This document shows positions 54,102-62,130 of a stretch of 64,000 nt of DNA, one piece after another. The stretch comes from JADHMP01 sp016779985 (GTDB lineage: Bacteria > Bacteroidota > Bacteroidia > Flavobacteriales > Flavobacteriaceae). Position 1 is the first letter of the stretch, and the number at the start of each line of letters is the position of its first letter. A program made the translations under genes and the position numbers. The stretch lies in the NCBI GenBank assembly GCA_016779985.1, contig JADHMP010000004.1:62001-126000 (forward strand). The letters run 5' to 3'. Below the pieces are notes generated by a model. That model ran no database searches. It worked only from the letters and a program-made list of their open reading frames with translations, and was not told the origin of the DNA.

Positions 54102-55253
54102 TTAAAAGCGGTCCTCCATCCAATTGTGAATTTTTTTATTGGCAGCTTGCATTAAAGCAACATTTTCTTGGTCAGGGTTTTCTTGTTCATCTAGCAAACC
54201 ATACCTTCTAGCTTTGTTTCGCTGGTAAGCACCACACAAATGAAAGCCAACACAACCTGGATTTTTGTGAAGGGCTGCCAATGTTTCAGCGTACCAATGT
54301 CCATTGTTTCTTGTAAACTCACCTTTCTTGGTTTGCCATTTCATTTTTGCTGCATCCGCTAATAACACTGGCTTACCTGTCTTTTGATGCCAGTCTTTTA
54401 AATGAGTAATAGGATCTCTAAAATCTTGAAAAGATAAGACATCCACATAAGGCAAGGCGGCATCGATCACTTCTGTAGCTATTGGAGCATTGGCTTCATA
54501 GCGATCTCCTAGGATAAGGTGGTTTTTGTCATATCGCCGGATAGCGTCATAAGTTGTTTTGTAGTATTGTTGAGCTAATTCAAATAGTTCCTTTTTGCCA
54601 GTTTCCGTCTTTAATCGGTCTGGATCGAAAATAGGGCCTCTCCATTTATTTTGATCTTGGGTATGTATCCAAGTGGGACAGTCATTGTAAAAATACCCAA
54701 TCAGATTAGTGTCTTCAGATAAAGCAGCACAATGGTCTCTAGCGACATAATCGCACCACTCTTCCCATTCTGTACTAAAAAAATCAAAATGAGTGGTATG
54801 TTGTTCCCATTGGTGCATTTCAGTAAAAGGCAACAAATGGCAGTAGGGCATATCCAATGCCTTATATTCATCATTCGTAAAAGATCTGGAATGACGCCAT
54901 TGACGAACAGTGACTTCTTGCACCCATCCGACAGTATTGAATCCCCATTGTTTTAGATTGGGTACTACGGATTCTTTTATCCATTTAATTGTACTCCCCT
55001 GGTACTTATCCCGCCACAGGTGAATGTTCTCTGGATACCTCAAAGAAGCAGGGTCAATATGATTGAGACCTATCGAAAAAAAAGGTTTCCCGGCTGGAGT
55101 AATAAACCACCAGTGATCGTCTCTCTTATCAATTGAGAAAAATCCTTTTGAGCTATTCGCTGTTCCCACATTGGATGAGCCCCGTAAGATTGGCCATGTC
55201 ATGGCAAACCCGCTGAAAGAGATGGCTGAATTCAAAAATGATCTTCGTTTCAA
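54102..55253 (-). CDS. Tat-exported agarase-like glycosidase-family protein
   Basis: 383 residues with a twin-arginine signal (MKRRSFLNSAISFSGFAMT). DHWWFITPAGKPFFSIGLNHI, VVPNLKQWGFNTVGWV, GYFYNDCPTWIHT, LILGDRYEANAP and KPVLLADAAKMKW follow the order seen in GH50/agarase-like TIM barrels. Where relatives usually show Asn-Glu for the acid/base, this protein has Asn-Asp-Cys (YFYNDCPTW), so activity is uncertain; a glutamate is present in DRYEANA. The gene is tightly framed by 10-bp and 20-bp inverted repeats and by a 52-bp direct repeat, so it looks like a captured cassette. Confidence 0.75.
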   Translation of the reverse strand: MKRRSFLNSAISFSGFAMTWPILRGSSNVGTANSSKGFFSIDKRDDHWWFITPAGKPFFSIGLNHIDPASLRYPENIHLWRDKYQGSTIKWIKESVVPNLKQWGFNTVGWVQEVTVRQWRHSRSFTNDEYKALDMPYCHLLPFTEMHQWEQHTTHFDFFSTEWEEWCDYVARDHCAALSEDTNLIGYFYNDCPTWIHTQDQNKWRGPIFDPDRLKTETGKKELFELAQQYYKTTYDAIRRYDKNHLILGDRYEANAPIATEVIDAALPYVDVLSFQDFRDPITHLKDWHQKTGKPVLLADAAKMKWQTKKGEFTRNNGHWYAETLAALHKNPGCVGFHLCGAYQRNKARRYGLLDEQENPDQENVALMQAANKKIHNWMEDRF

Positions 55254-55287
55254 GGTTTTTTTCTTTTCTGGTTATTTAATTGCTAAT

Positions 55288-55297
55288 GACCTATAAC
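55288..55297 (+). repeat. Inner inverted repeat, right end
   Basis: GACCTATAAC, exact reverse complement of 54078-54087, lying 35 bp upstream of the glycosidase-like start codon. Confidence 0.7.
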
Positions 55298-55302
55298 GTT
55301 CT

Positions 55303-55322
55303 GTGTATAAGCAGTAGTGGGT
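55303..55322 (+). repeat. Outer inverted repeat, right end
   Basis: GTGTATAAGCAGTAGTGGGT, 18 of 20 positions complementary to 53877-53896. Confidence 0.8.
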
Positions 55323-55342
55323 TTTATGCACTATCTGTTCAG

Positions 55343-55394
55343 TCAAACACAAAAATAGTTAAAAGCAAAAACTTTTGATTTAGCAATTTACCCG
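55343..55394 (+). repeat. 52-bp direct repeat, right copy
   Basis: 50 of 52 positions identical to 53830-53881; the two differences are adjacent, near the 3' end (GATTTAGCAA against GATTTTACAA). Confidence 0.9.
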
Positions 55395-55463
55395 GGTTTT
55401 TTCTAATGATGACCAACACTCGTATAACTACTATAAATAGAAATGCTATTGTAGTTATATAGC

Positions 55464-55943
55464 TTATTTCTGCAATGTATTTTTTTTTAATAAAGAATCC
55501 AAAGGGCTTACAATAGTCTTATTGTTAATTTCAATAGTTTTGGTATAAATTTCAGTTGTTTTTGGGGAACTATGCCCTAACATATTCTGTAAATGGCGAA
55601 TATTTATATTGTTTTCTATGCAATGTGTCGCAAAGGAGTGGCGCAGTGTATGTACCGTTGCTCAGGGGTTAGAATTTGTGTTTTTAATTGCTTTTCTAAA
55701 TATAGATCGTATGCTAGCTGTACTATATTTACAACCTGTTTGCCCCTCAAATAACCAGTATGATGGCTTATATTCTTTATAATATGCTCTTAATAAAGCT
55801 AATAACTGTTCGGGTAGAATAGTTTTTCTATCTTTTTTACCCTTACTATCTTTAATAAATAAATAACCATCATCCGAATGAACATCAGCAATTCTTAAAT
55901 TTAAAAGTTCTGATATACGCAACCCAATGCCATAAGAAAACAA
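55464..55943 (-). pseudogene. Tyrosine recombinase (integrase) remnant with internal TGA
   Basis: A 160-codon frame holding the catalytic domain of a XerC/D-type integrase. The catalytic residues are all visible: arginine in GLRISELLNL, the KGKKDR strand lysine, HTLRHSFATH, LGHSSPKTT and the tyrosine in EIYTK. The N-terminal core-binding domain is missing because the frame runs into the duplicated OmpA tail at about 55928-55943, and an in-frame TGA (55662-55664) stands where relatives often have tryptophan (NPW-type), consistent with TGG to TGA. It is therefore broken twice. A hairpin lies just downstream. Confidence 0.85.
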
Positions 55944-56204
55944 AAAAGACTCTTAGATCAAGGATTACCAACAACCCTTAGAATCAAAAGAGATAGCATT
56001 TATGCGTTGGTCGGTCAAAACTATGCTTATGCTGCCCGTAAAGCAAAAGCAGCCCTCACAAAACAAGGGTTTGATTTAGTAATCATATACCCTGTGACTG
56101 TTATCAAGAAACAGAAGAGGTACACCAAGAACAACGCAAAACGATTTTTAATATCATTACAATTGGAAGAAAAGAGCTAAAATAAATCAACTAATTTTTC
56201 TAAA
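55928..56204 (+). pseudogene. Duplicate of the OmpA gene 3' end
   Basis: Copies 52560-52841, the last roughly 260 bp of the OmpA gene plus 20 bp downstream, at about 98% identity. There are about five substitutions, a 6-bp deletion (near 56027) and a 2-bp insertion (AATCATATACC near 56088) that shifts the frame. It codes for the SPOR-like segment and the OmpA tail only and has no start. In this copy the DUF6146 gene follows, probably the ancestral neighbour of the OmpA gene. Confidence 0.9.
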
Positions 56205-56213
56205 AGCCTTGCT

Positions 56214-56609
56214 TTAATTTCTTCTAATTCCTTGAAAAAAATTTGGGTTTTTATATTGGATGAATTGAAAATAATTAAATAGCATATAATTTACTTCATA
56301 GCCATAGTCAATATGAAATTCATAAGGAATTCGAAAAGGGACGAGTTCATTATAAAACCCCTGATTGGCTAAATTATTCCATATGACGATATACCTTCTA
56401 TTGTATGACTCCAAATAAGGTTGAGAATAAAATCCCCTTGGTCTGGCATTACCCACCATCCATTGGTTGAATCCATTTTCTATGATGATGATTTCATATT
56501 CAGTTTTATCACTTTTTATGCGTAAGGTATCAGTAGTTTCTAGCGTCTGTTCTTGACTATAGAGCAATTGACAAAACAAAATGATCATTAAATCCCAACT
56601 TATTTTCAA
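56214..56609 (-). CDS. DUF6146 family protein
   Basis: 131 residues if started at TTG 56609 (MKISWDLMIILFCQLLYSQ gives a signal peptide), or 124 from ATG 56588. The frame further upstream overlaps the dioxygenase gene and is not credible. The mature part matches DUF6146: YEIIIIENGFNQWMVGNARPRGFYSQ, YNRRYIVIWNNL, and HIDYGYEVNYMLFNYFQF. Function unknown; the family is Bacteroidetes-specific as far as I recall. A 50-bp scrap of it is found beside the OmpA gene at 52848. Confidence 0.8.
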   Translation of the reverse strand: MKISWDLMIILFCQLLYSQEQTLETTDTLRIKSDKTEYEIIIIENGFNQWMVGNARPRGFYSQPYLESYNRRYIVIWNNLANQGFYNELVPFRIPYEFHIDYGYEVNYMLFNYFQFIQYKNPNFFQGIRRN

Positions 56610-56626
56610 CCTATTTTTTTTGGTTT

Positions 56627-57580
56627 TTATGAGCTCCACTTTTTTAGACCTAACAATTTTTCTCCTAATGAGGTGAGTGTAGCTGTTTGATATTTTTTCT
56701 GTTCCCAGTTTCTGGGGTCTCCTGGAAAAGCATATCCTTCTGGGGCAATGCGGTTTTTCCATGAATTGATTCTCCAATTTTTCAACCCCTCAGAGTCTTC
56801 CTCAACTGGCAACATAGCAATATATTGTGCAATTCGAACCTTTTCACTTCGATTGGCTCGAATGCCGTGGGGCAAACAACTATTAAAAATTAATAAATCT
56901 CCCGCTTCCATTTTTACTTTGGTGGGTTCAAAATCAGAAATGTCAGGAATGAATCTATTTCTATCTATAGGTTGTGTTTTTTTCCAACTATCATAATTTC
57001 TGTATAGTTCAGGGACACACTGGAATCCCCCAACATGTTCATCGGTTTGATCTGAAAGGGCAAGTACACCTTGCACATTGACGGGCTTTTCCTCTGGATC
57101 ATAATCCCAATGGATAAAGGCTTTGTATTCGAAGCCTGGGCGGATTGGAAAATTCAGATTAGCTCTATCAATACTCACCCAGAGTTTTTCTGTTCCCCAG
57201 ATGTCTACAAAGGCATCATAGACTCTTTTAGTCATACGATTATTCCATAAATATTGATGATTGTAACATTCTACCATACCGGTGTTGGCTAATTCTTTCA
57301 TTTTCATTTCGGCACGAGGAGCTTGATACCATGTAGAAGTATCATTTGGTATTTTTTCTTCAAACTCCCATAAAAAGGCTGCGGTCTGTTCAACTTGAGA
57401 TGGAGATATTGCTTTTTTGATGACCACATACCCTTGGGACTTCCAAAATTCCCAATCCGATTCACTCAAAACTCTTAATGGCAGGTTATTAGATCGATCG
57501 TTTAGTCTAAATTTATTTTCCCTAGAGGTTGATGGATTTCCAGGGATTTCTTTGTGATTATTGTTTATTGATGCGTTCAT
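56627..57580 (-). CDS. Phytanoyl-CoA dioxygenase (PhyH) family oxygenase
   Basis: 317 residues of the Fe(II)/2-oxoglutarate dioxygenase fold. The iron facial triad is visible as H-x-D in KAFIHWDYDPEE (about residue 173) and the distal histidine in NSCLPHGIRANRSEKVRIAQY, whose later arginine would bind 2-oxoglutarate; GVLALSDQTDEHVGGFQCVP is the central strand pair. Family members hydroxylate diverse small molecules or halogenate; the substrate is not evident. ATG 57580 is preferred to an upstream TTG at 57595. Ends 17 bp before the DUF6146 start. Confidence 0.88.
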   Translation of the reverse strand: MNASINNNHKEIPGNPSTSRENKFRLNDRSNNLPLRVLSESDWEFWKSQGYVVIKKAISPSQVEQTAAFLWEFEEKIPNDTSTWYQAPRAEMKMKELANTGMVECYNHQYLWNNRMTKRVYDAFVDIWGTEKLWVSIDRANLNFPIRPGFEYKAFIHWDYDPEEKPVNVQGVLALSDQTDEHVGGFQCVPELYRNYDSWKKTQPIDRNRFIPDISDFEPTKVKMEAGDLLIFNSCLPHGIRANRSEKVRIAQYIAMLPVEEDSEGLKNWRINSWKNRIAPEGYAFPGDPRNWEQKKYQTATLTSLGEKLLGLKKWSS

Positions 57581-57595
57581 ATTAATGCTAACCAA

Positions 57596-57987
57596 ACCAC
57601 TTAAATGTATAAAAAAGATTTAAAATGCAATTTATATTCCCTCTCTGTTTAATTTTTGACAACTCAATATTTAACAAGTTGTGAATTTTTACCCCTAAAT
57701 TGTTAGCAATCCTAAAAATTAACCATCCTTTATTGTTGATATAAAAAAAAGGAACAAATTGAAAATTAAATTAAAATAATTTTGTCAAAATAGTTATTTC
57801 TTTGAATAAAATCTATGAGAAAGTATATTTCATTGAATAATACATAACCTCACATATTTTTTATTTTAGTTTTGTTTGTTTTAACCCGCTCTTTACAAGC
57901 GGGTTTTTTTTATAGCACAACAATTCCCATTGATTTTTTTATTTACTATAAAAATGTTTAACTTTATGGATTCAATTACTATATGAA
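57596..57987. other. Intergenic region with an orphan promoter-terminator pair
   Basis: No convincing ORF. On the plus strand there are two -7 boxes, TAATTTTG at 57777-57784 and TAGTTTTG at 57867-57874, and a strong terminator at 57883-57911. A transcript from the first box would be about 120 nt and noncoding; from the second, only about 30 nt. Confidence 0.5.
57883..57911 (+). terminator. Rho-independent terminator on the plus strand
   Basis: Perfect 8-bp stem AACCCGCT/AGCGGGTT with loop CTTTACA, followed by T residues to 57911. No plus-strand gene precedes it for several kilobases, since the preceding genes are on the minus strand. Confidence 0.85.
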
Positions 57988-58104
57988 ATGAAAGAAATAA
58001 TTACTGCTAACTTCAACCCTGCTGAACGAAAGATCGTATATACTCGTTATAGTCGATTTAGAACCATAGTGTTTTTACTTAAACAACTGTTTAAGCGTTT
58101 TTAA
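57988..58104 (+). CDS. Possible 38-residue basic protein
   Basis: A short ORF from ATG 57988: MKEIITANFNPAERKIVYTR then YSRFRTIVFLLKQLFKRF. It has a polar N half and an amphipathic, Arg/Lys- and Phe/Leu-rich C half suited to membrane or nucleic acid binding. It starts 76 bp after the terminator at 57911, and a perfect 8-bp hairpin (58078-58095) followed by a short T run overlaps its end and could terminate it. There is no known family; chance ORF is possible. Confidence 0.35.
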   Translation: MKEIITANFNPAERKIVYTRYSRFRTIVFLLKQLFKRF

Positions 58105-58112
58105 ATATTCTT

Positions 58113-59203
58113 CTAAAAAAATATCGGAAACAAAAAAGCGACACACCCTACCCAGAGTAAATAAATGGGAAAAAAGGCTCCTATTTTATTTTCAATACTC
58201 TGATAATTTTTCATTTTTTTTAATCTAATCATAGCAACAGTTATGCTAGCTAAATGAGTGCTTACGATTACATTGAGTCCCAAAATAGCCAATCTATTTG
58301 CAGAAAGACCAAAATTAAGCATCCGATAACCAATTGCGCTCAAGGCGATAATATTATCTATCAAACACACTACAGCCAGACAAATTAATAGATACACCCA
58401 ACCTTTTTTTTTGGAGGATTTTTTGGAACCACTTAAGGAAAATAGTATGAGTCCCAAAATGGCAAAAAGAATTATATTAAACAACAGCAGTACACTACGA
58501 TCTTTAAATACAGATGCTTCTGCAAATGGAAGACTCGCTGAAAAAAGAACTAATGTTAATAATGCAAAGGGCGTAAAAAGGGTAGCAATGAGAGATGACA
58601 CCTTATCAACAAGAAAAAGATTATGTAATAAAATAAATAGAGCCAACACCGGAACCACTGCCAATCCCCAAGGAGCAATATGTTGAAAATAAAAGGCGCT
58701 AAATTCAAATCCAATCAATGCAAATAGCCCAACAGCTAGTAATGAAAATAGCACACCACCCAAAATAATGAGCCCTATAAGCAGGAGATGATCACCGCTC
58801 TGCCTTAAAAAAGAGACTCTACTTGCATTAGATGACCACTTTTTCCTTAGGCTTGTAAATGCATAGGCACCCCAAAATAGCACAATCATATGTACACATG
58901 AGAGAAAAAAGGCGGATGATTTTCATCACCATCTAATCCGTTTAAATAAGCTGTTCCGAGGCTAATGATCAGTAAAGGAATAATGGTTTGTTTTAATTCA
59001 GCTTTTTGATACCATATTAAATATAATGTTAAGGGTAAGAACAGTATCAACCCAATGTTTCGAATAAAATAACTTTCTGAGTCCAATTTAAATAGGGTTG
59101 GGATATGTACTAAAAAACCAATAAGAAAGATCAACAATACAATCGTTTGCCACTCTTTTTTAGTGCCCCAATTTAGCTTTTGACTGTCTTTTGAGTTTTC
59201 CAT
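58113..59203 (-). pseudogene. DUF4153-like integral membrane protein gene split by a frameshift
   Basis: Two overlapping frames form one membrane protein. The first (59203-58886) encodes about 105 residues with three membrane segments (WQTIVLLIFLIGFLVHIP; LILFLPLTLYLIWY). The second (from before 58889 to 58113) has about seven. Reading the second frame upstream of its ATG gives SAFFLSCVHMIVLFWGAYAF, which continues the family pattern of a C-[IV]-H-[LM] helix; the join falls near the AAAA run at 58920-58923, and one missing base would restore the frame. It may be a true mutation or a sequence error. Function unknown. Confidence 0.65.
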
Positions 59204-59343
59204 AAAGGCTATAAATTTATAATAGAATATTTCATTACAATTTAAGCCATTCCTTCAGATTTAGTAAATTCGTTATTTGGACTATTATTTCCAAAAATTG
59301 AAAAAAAACCAAAAAAACTAAAATTGGATTTAAACAATTCCTT

Positions 59344-60963
59344 ATGAAAATGTTGGACACTTTAGATTGGATTTCCATTTCAATCTACTTTATTATTCTT
59401 GCCGGAATAGCCATTTGGGTTATCCGAAGAAAGAAAAACGATACAGAAGATTATTTTTTAGCTGGCAGAAACGTAGGTTGGTTTGTTGTAGGGGCTTCTA
59501 TTTTCGCGTCCAACATAGGGTCTGAACATGTGGTTGGTTTGGCAGGGTCTGGTGCTGGAAACAAATTACCCATGTTGATATATGAGCTTCATGCATGGAT
59601 AGTTTTACTTCTAGGATGGGTCTTTTTGCCATTTTATATGCGTTCAGGTGTATTTACCATGCCTGAATTTTTGGAAAAACGATTTGATGCGCGTTCAAGA
59701 TGGATCTTATCCATATTTTCTATAGCGGCCTATGTGCTCACAAAAATTTCAGTAACCATTTACGCAGGTGGTATTGTAGTTTCCGCGCTATTAGGTATAG
59801 ATTTCTGGACGGGAGCCATTGCAACAGTAATTTTGACGGGTCTTTATACTATTTTAGGGGGTATGCGGTCAGTGGTCTACACAGAAGCTTTGCAAACCGT
59901 TGTTTTAGTGGCAGGCGCACTTTGCCTAACAATTATGGGGCTCAATGCAGTTGGAGGATGGGAGTCTATGAAGGAAACCGTTACTCCAGAATACCTAAAC
60001 ATGTGGCGATCATTAGATGATCCAGAATTTCCGTGGTTACCTTTATTTATATCAAGTACTGTTGTTGGTATTTGGTATTGGTGTACAGACCAATACATTG
60101 TGCAGCGAGCTCTCACCGCTAAGAACCTTAAAGAGGCTAGAAGAGGAACAATTTTTGGCGCCGTATTAAAACTTTTCCCAGTGTTTTTATTTCTCATTCC
60201 TGGAATTGTTGCCCTTACGCTAAAAATGAGAGGAGAACTAGATTGGGAGTCGCCCGATCAAGCTTTTCCTGTTTTGATGAGCAACTTATTGCCTTCGGGG
60301 TTAAGAGGATTGGTTGCGGCGGGATTGCTAGCTGCTCTTATGAGCTCATTAGCTTCGGTATTTAATTCTTGTTCTACCCTTTTTACTGTTGACATCTATA
60401 AAAAATTAAGACCGGAGGCATCAGAGAAAAATTTAGTCCGCATTGGACAATTAGCAACCGCCTTTGTCGTGCTAATTGGTATTTTATGGATACCCATCAT
60501 GCAAAACATTTCAGGCGTATTATACGAATATCTTCAAAAAGTGCAATCCTACATTGCCCCTCCGATTGCAGCTGTTTTTCTTTTGGGTATTTTCTACAAA
60601 CGAGTCAACAAGCAAGGCGCCTTTGTTACTTTAGTTTCAGGGTTTATAATTGGAGCTTTTCGTATTACTCTCGAACTCTTCACAGACGACTTTAGTCCTG
60701 GGAGTGTACTCCATTTTTTGGGTACAGTAAACTATTTAGTTTTTGGAGGGTATTTCTTTCTAATCAGTATCTTGACTCTCATTGGTGTTAGTTATGCGCA
60801 TCCAGCCCCAGCAATTGATCAAATTGAAAATTTAACTTTTTCTACCCTTTCACCTGAAAGTGTGGCTAACAATAAAAACAGTTATAATTTTTGGGATATC
60901 CTCATCACAATTGCAGTTGTTCTGTTAGTAGTGGGTGTGATGATTTTCTTTAATGGTTCTTAA
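59344..60963 (+). CDS. Sodium:solute symporter (SGLT-like)
   Basis: 539-residue inner-membrane SSS transporter with about 14 membrane segments. Signatures: TEDYFLAGRNVGWFVVGASI, ASNIGSEHVVGLAGSGAGNK, YTILGGMRSVVYTEALQTVV, WYWCTDQYIVQRALTAKN, and LMSSLASVFNSCSTLFTVDIY. The W-Y-W-C-T-D-Q-Y-I-V-Q-R-A-L segment is characteristic of the sugar-transporting SGLT branch. It is convergent with an exported Gfo/Idh/MocA oxidoreductase and a sugar isomerase-like gene, suggesting uptake of an oxidised or unusual sugar. Confidence 0.94.
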   Translation: MKMLDTLDWISISIYFIILAGIAIWVIRRKKNDTEDYFLAGRNVGWFVVGASIFASNIGSEHVVGLAGSGAGNKLPMLIYELHAWIVLLLGWVFLPFYMRSGVFTMPEFLEKRFDARSRWILSIFSIAAYVLTKISVTIYAGGIVVSALLGIDFWTGAIATVILTGLYTILGGMRSVVYTEALQTVVLVAGALCLTIMGLNAVGGWESMKETVTPEYLNMWRSLDDPEFPWLPLFISSTVVGIWYWCTDQYIVQRALTAKNLKEARRGTIFGAVLKLFPVFLFLIPGIVALTLKMRGELDWESPDQAFPVLMSNLLPSGLRGLVAAGLLAALMSSLASVFNSCSTLFTVDIYKKLRPEASEKNLVRIGQLATAFVVLIGILWIPIMQNISGVLYEYLQKVQSYIAPPIAAVFLLGIFYKRVNKQGAFVTLVSGFIIGAFRITLELFTDDFSPGSVLHFLGTVNYLVFGGYFFLISILTLIGVSYAHPAPAIDQIENLTFSTLSPESVANNKNSYNFWDILITIAVVLLVVGVMIFFNGS

Positions 60964-61003
60964 GGGTTAGGATACCAAAGAATTGCAGGCCTAAAAGAAA
61001 ATA

Positions 61004-62116
61004 TTATAACTCTAATTTAACTTTCTTTCCACTTTCAATGGCTTGGTAAATAGCATCTATAATAATCATATCCTTCAGACCCTCACGGCCAGATACAGAT
61101 ACTTGTGGCTGATAATTATCCAAAATAATACCCGCCATAGCGTCCATCTGAACAGTTTGATGGGTCACCACAGGTGCTGTGAGAGGCCCTAAATGAGAAC
61201 TGCCTTGGATGGGACCATATCCAGTAGAGGGTTGCATAGAAACATGCCCTTTTGAGCCATTGAGATAAAATCGGTCTAGGTCTGACATATTGTAGGTTGA
61301 AAGACAAGAGGCAACAGCACCACTAGGAAAGCCCAATTGAAATTGAATGGTCTCATCAACTCCCTCTTTAAACTTTACAGGATCAGTTTTTGTTTCTTGG
61401 GCTGTCACCCATATAGGCTCTTCACCCACCATATACCGGGCCCCGTTGATCGAGTAGATACCAATATCCATCATGGCGCCCCCACCCGCTAAAGATTTAT
61501 TCAATCGCCATTGGTTTGGATTTCCAATACGGAAACCACTAAGGCCTTGAAAAAAACGAATTGTTCCTAAGGCGCCAGATGTTCTGAGGCCGATTGCTTC
61601 TAAGGTTTTGGGCTCAAAATGCATCCTATAACCAATGAGCAATTGGACTCCTGCTGTTTCACAAGCCGCCACCATCTGTCTACCTTCTTCTGCATTAATT
61701 GCCATCGGTTTTTCGCAAATGACGTGTTTTCCTGCTTTTGCTACGCCAATTGATTGAGCACAGTGCAACGCATTTGGGGTGATAATATACACCGCGTCAA
61801 TGTCAGGATTCTTTTTTAGATCAGTATAATTCTCGTAGTTATAACAATTTTTATCAGGAATGCTGTAACGCTTTTGCCATTCTTTTATTTTACTTGGGGT
61901 TCCGCTGATGACTCCTGTAATTTTTGCACGGGTGCATTGCTCCATTGCTCTGGCAACTCGATTAGCGTATCCACCTAATCCCATAATAGCTACTTTTAGC
62001 ACACCCTTAGAGTGAGGTTTTAGAGGGGTGAGAAAGGGGGTGCCATCAATAGCCAAAAAAGGAAGACCCATAGAAGCAAATGCAGTGTTTTGCAAAAAAC
62101 GTCTTCTATCACTCAT
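61004..62116 (-). CDS. Tat-exported Gfo/Idh/MocA family oxidoreductase
   Basis: 370 residues with a twin-arginine signal (MSDRRRFLQNTAFASMGLPF). The Rossmann part has KVAIMGLGGYANRVARAME and the lysine-containing HVICEKPMAINAEEGR; the C-terminal domain has LAGGGAMMDIGIYSINGARYM. It resembles glucose-fructose oxidoreductase, a periplasmic enzyme with tightly bound NADP, which would explain export by Tat in folded form. Substrate unknown. It lies 14 bp after the isomerase-like gene at 62131, forming a two-gene operon. Confidence 0.9.
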   Translation of the reverse strand: MSDRRRFLQNTAFASMGLPFLAIDGTPFLTPLKPHSKGVLKVAIMGLGGYANRVARAMEQCTRAKITGVISGTPSKIKEWQKRYSIPDKNCYNYENYTDLKKNPDIDAVYIITPNALHCAQSIGVAKAGKHVICEKPMAINAEEGRQMVAACETAGVQLLIGYRMHFEPKTLEAIGLRTSGALGTIRFFQGLSGFRIGNPNQWRLNKSLAGGGAMMDIGIYSINGARYMVGEEPIWVTAQETKTDPVKFKEGVDETIQFQLGFPSGAVASCLSTYNMSDLDRFYLNGSKGHVSMQPSTGYGPIQGSSHLGPLTAPVVTHQTVQMDAMAGIILDNYQPQVSVSGREGLKDMIIIDAIYQAIESGKKVKLEL

Positions 62117-62130
62117 ACCATTTTAAGAAT

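Larger units (their letters stand above)
55254..55463. other. Repeat-bearing spacer
   Basis: Contains the inner (55288-55297) and outer (55303-55322) right-hand inverted repeats, the right direct repeat (55343-55394), and a hairpin with a perfect 9-bp stem (TATAACTAC 55423-55431 with GTAGTTATA 55451-55459, plus AATAG/CTATT inside) just past the integrase stop. No gene. Confidence 0.7.

Noticed and set aside
53830..55394. Insertion sequence
   Set aside because: The enclosed gene is a glycosidase-like protein; no transposase frame exists on either strand and no target duplication was seen right outside the outer repeats.
55464..55943. Prophage or integrative element anchored by the integrase
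   Set aside because: The integrase is truncated and interrupted, and no phage structural, replication or conjugation gene is in the window.
52560..56413. Mosaic region as a simple assembly artefact
   Set aside because: The copies differ from their sources by several substitutions and small indels (about 2-4%), which collapsed or duplicated contigs would not show. Long reads are still needed to prove the order.
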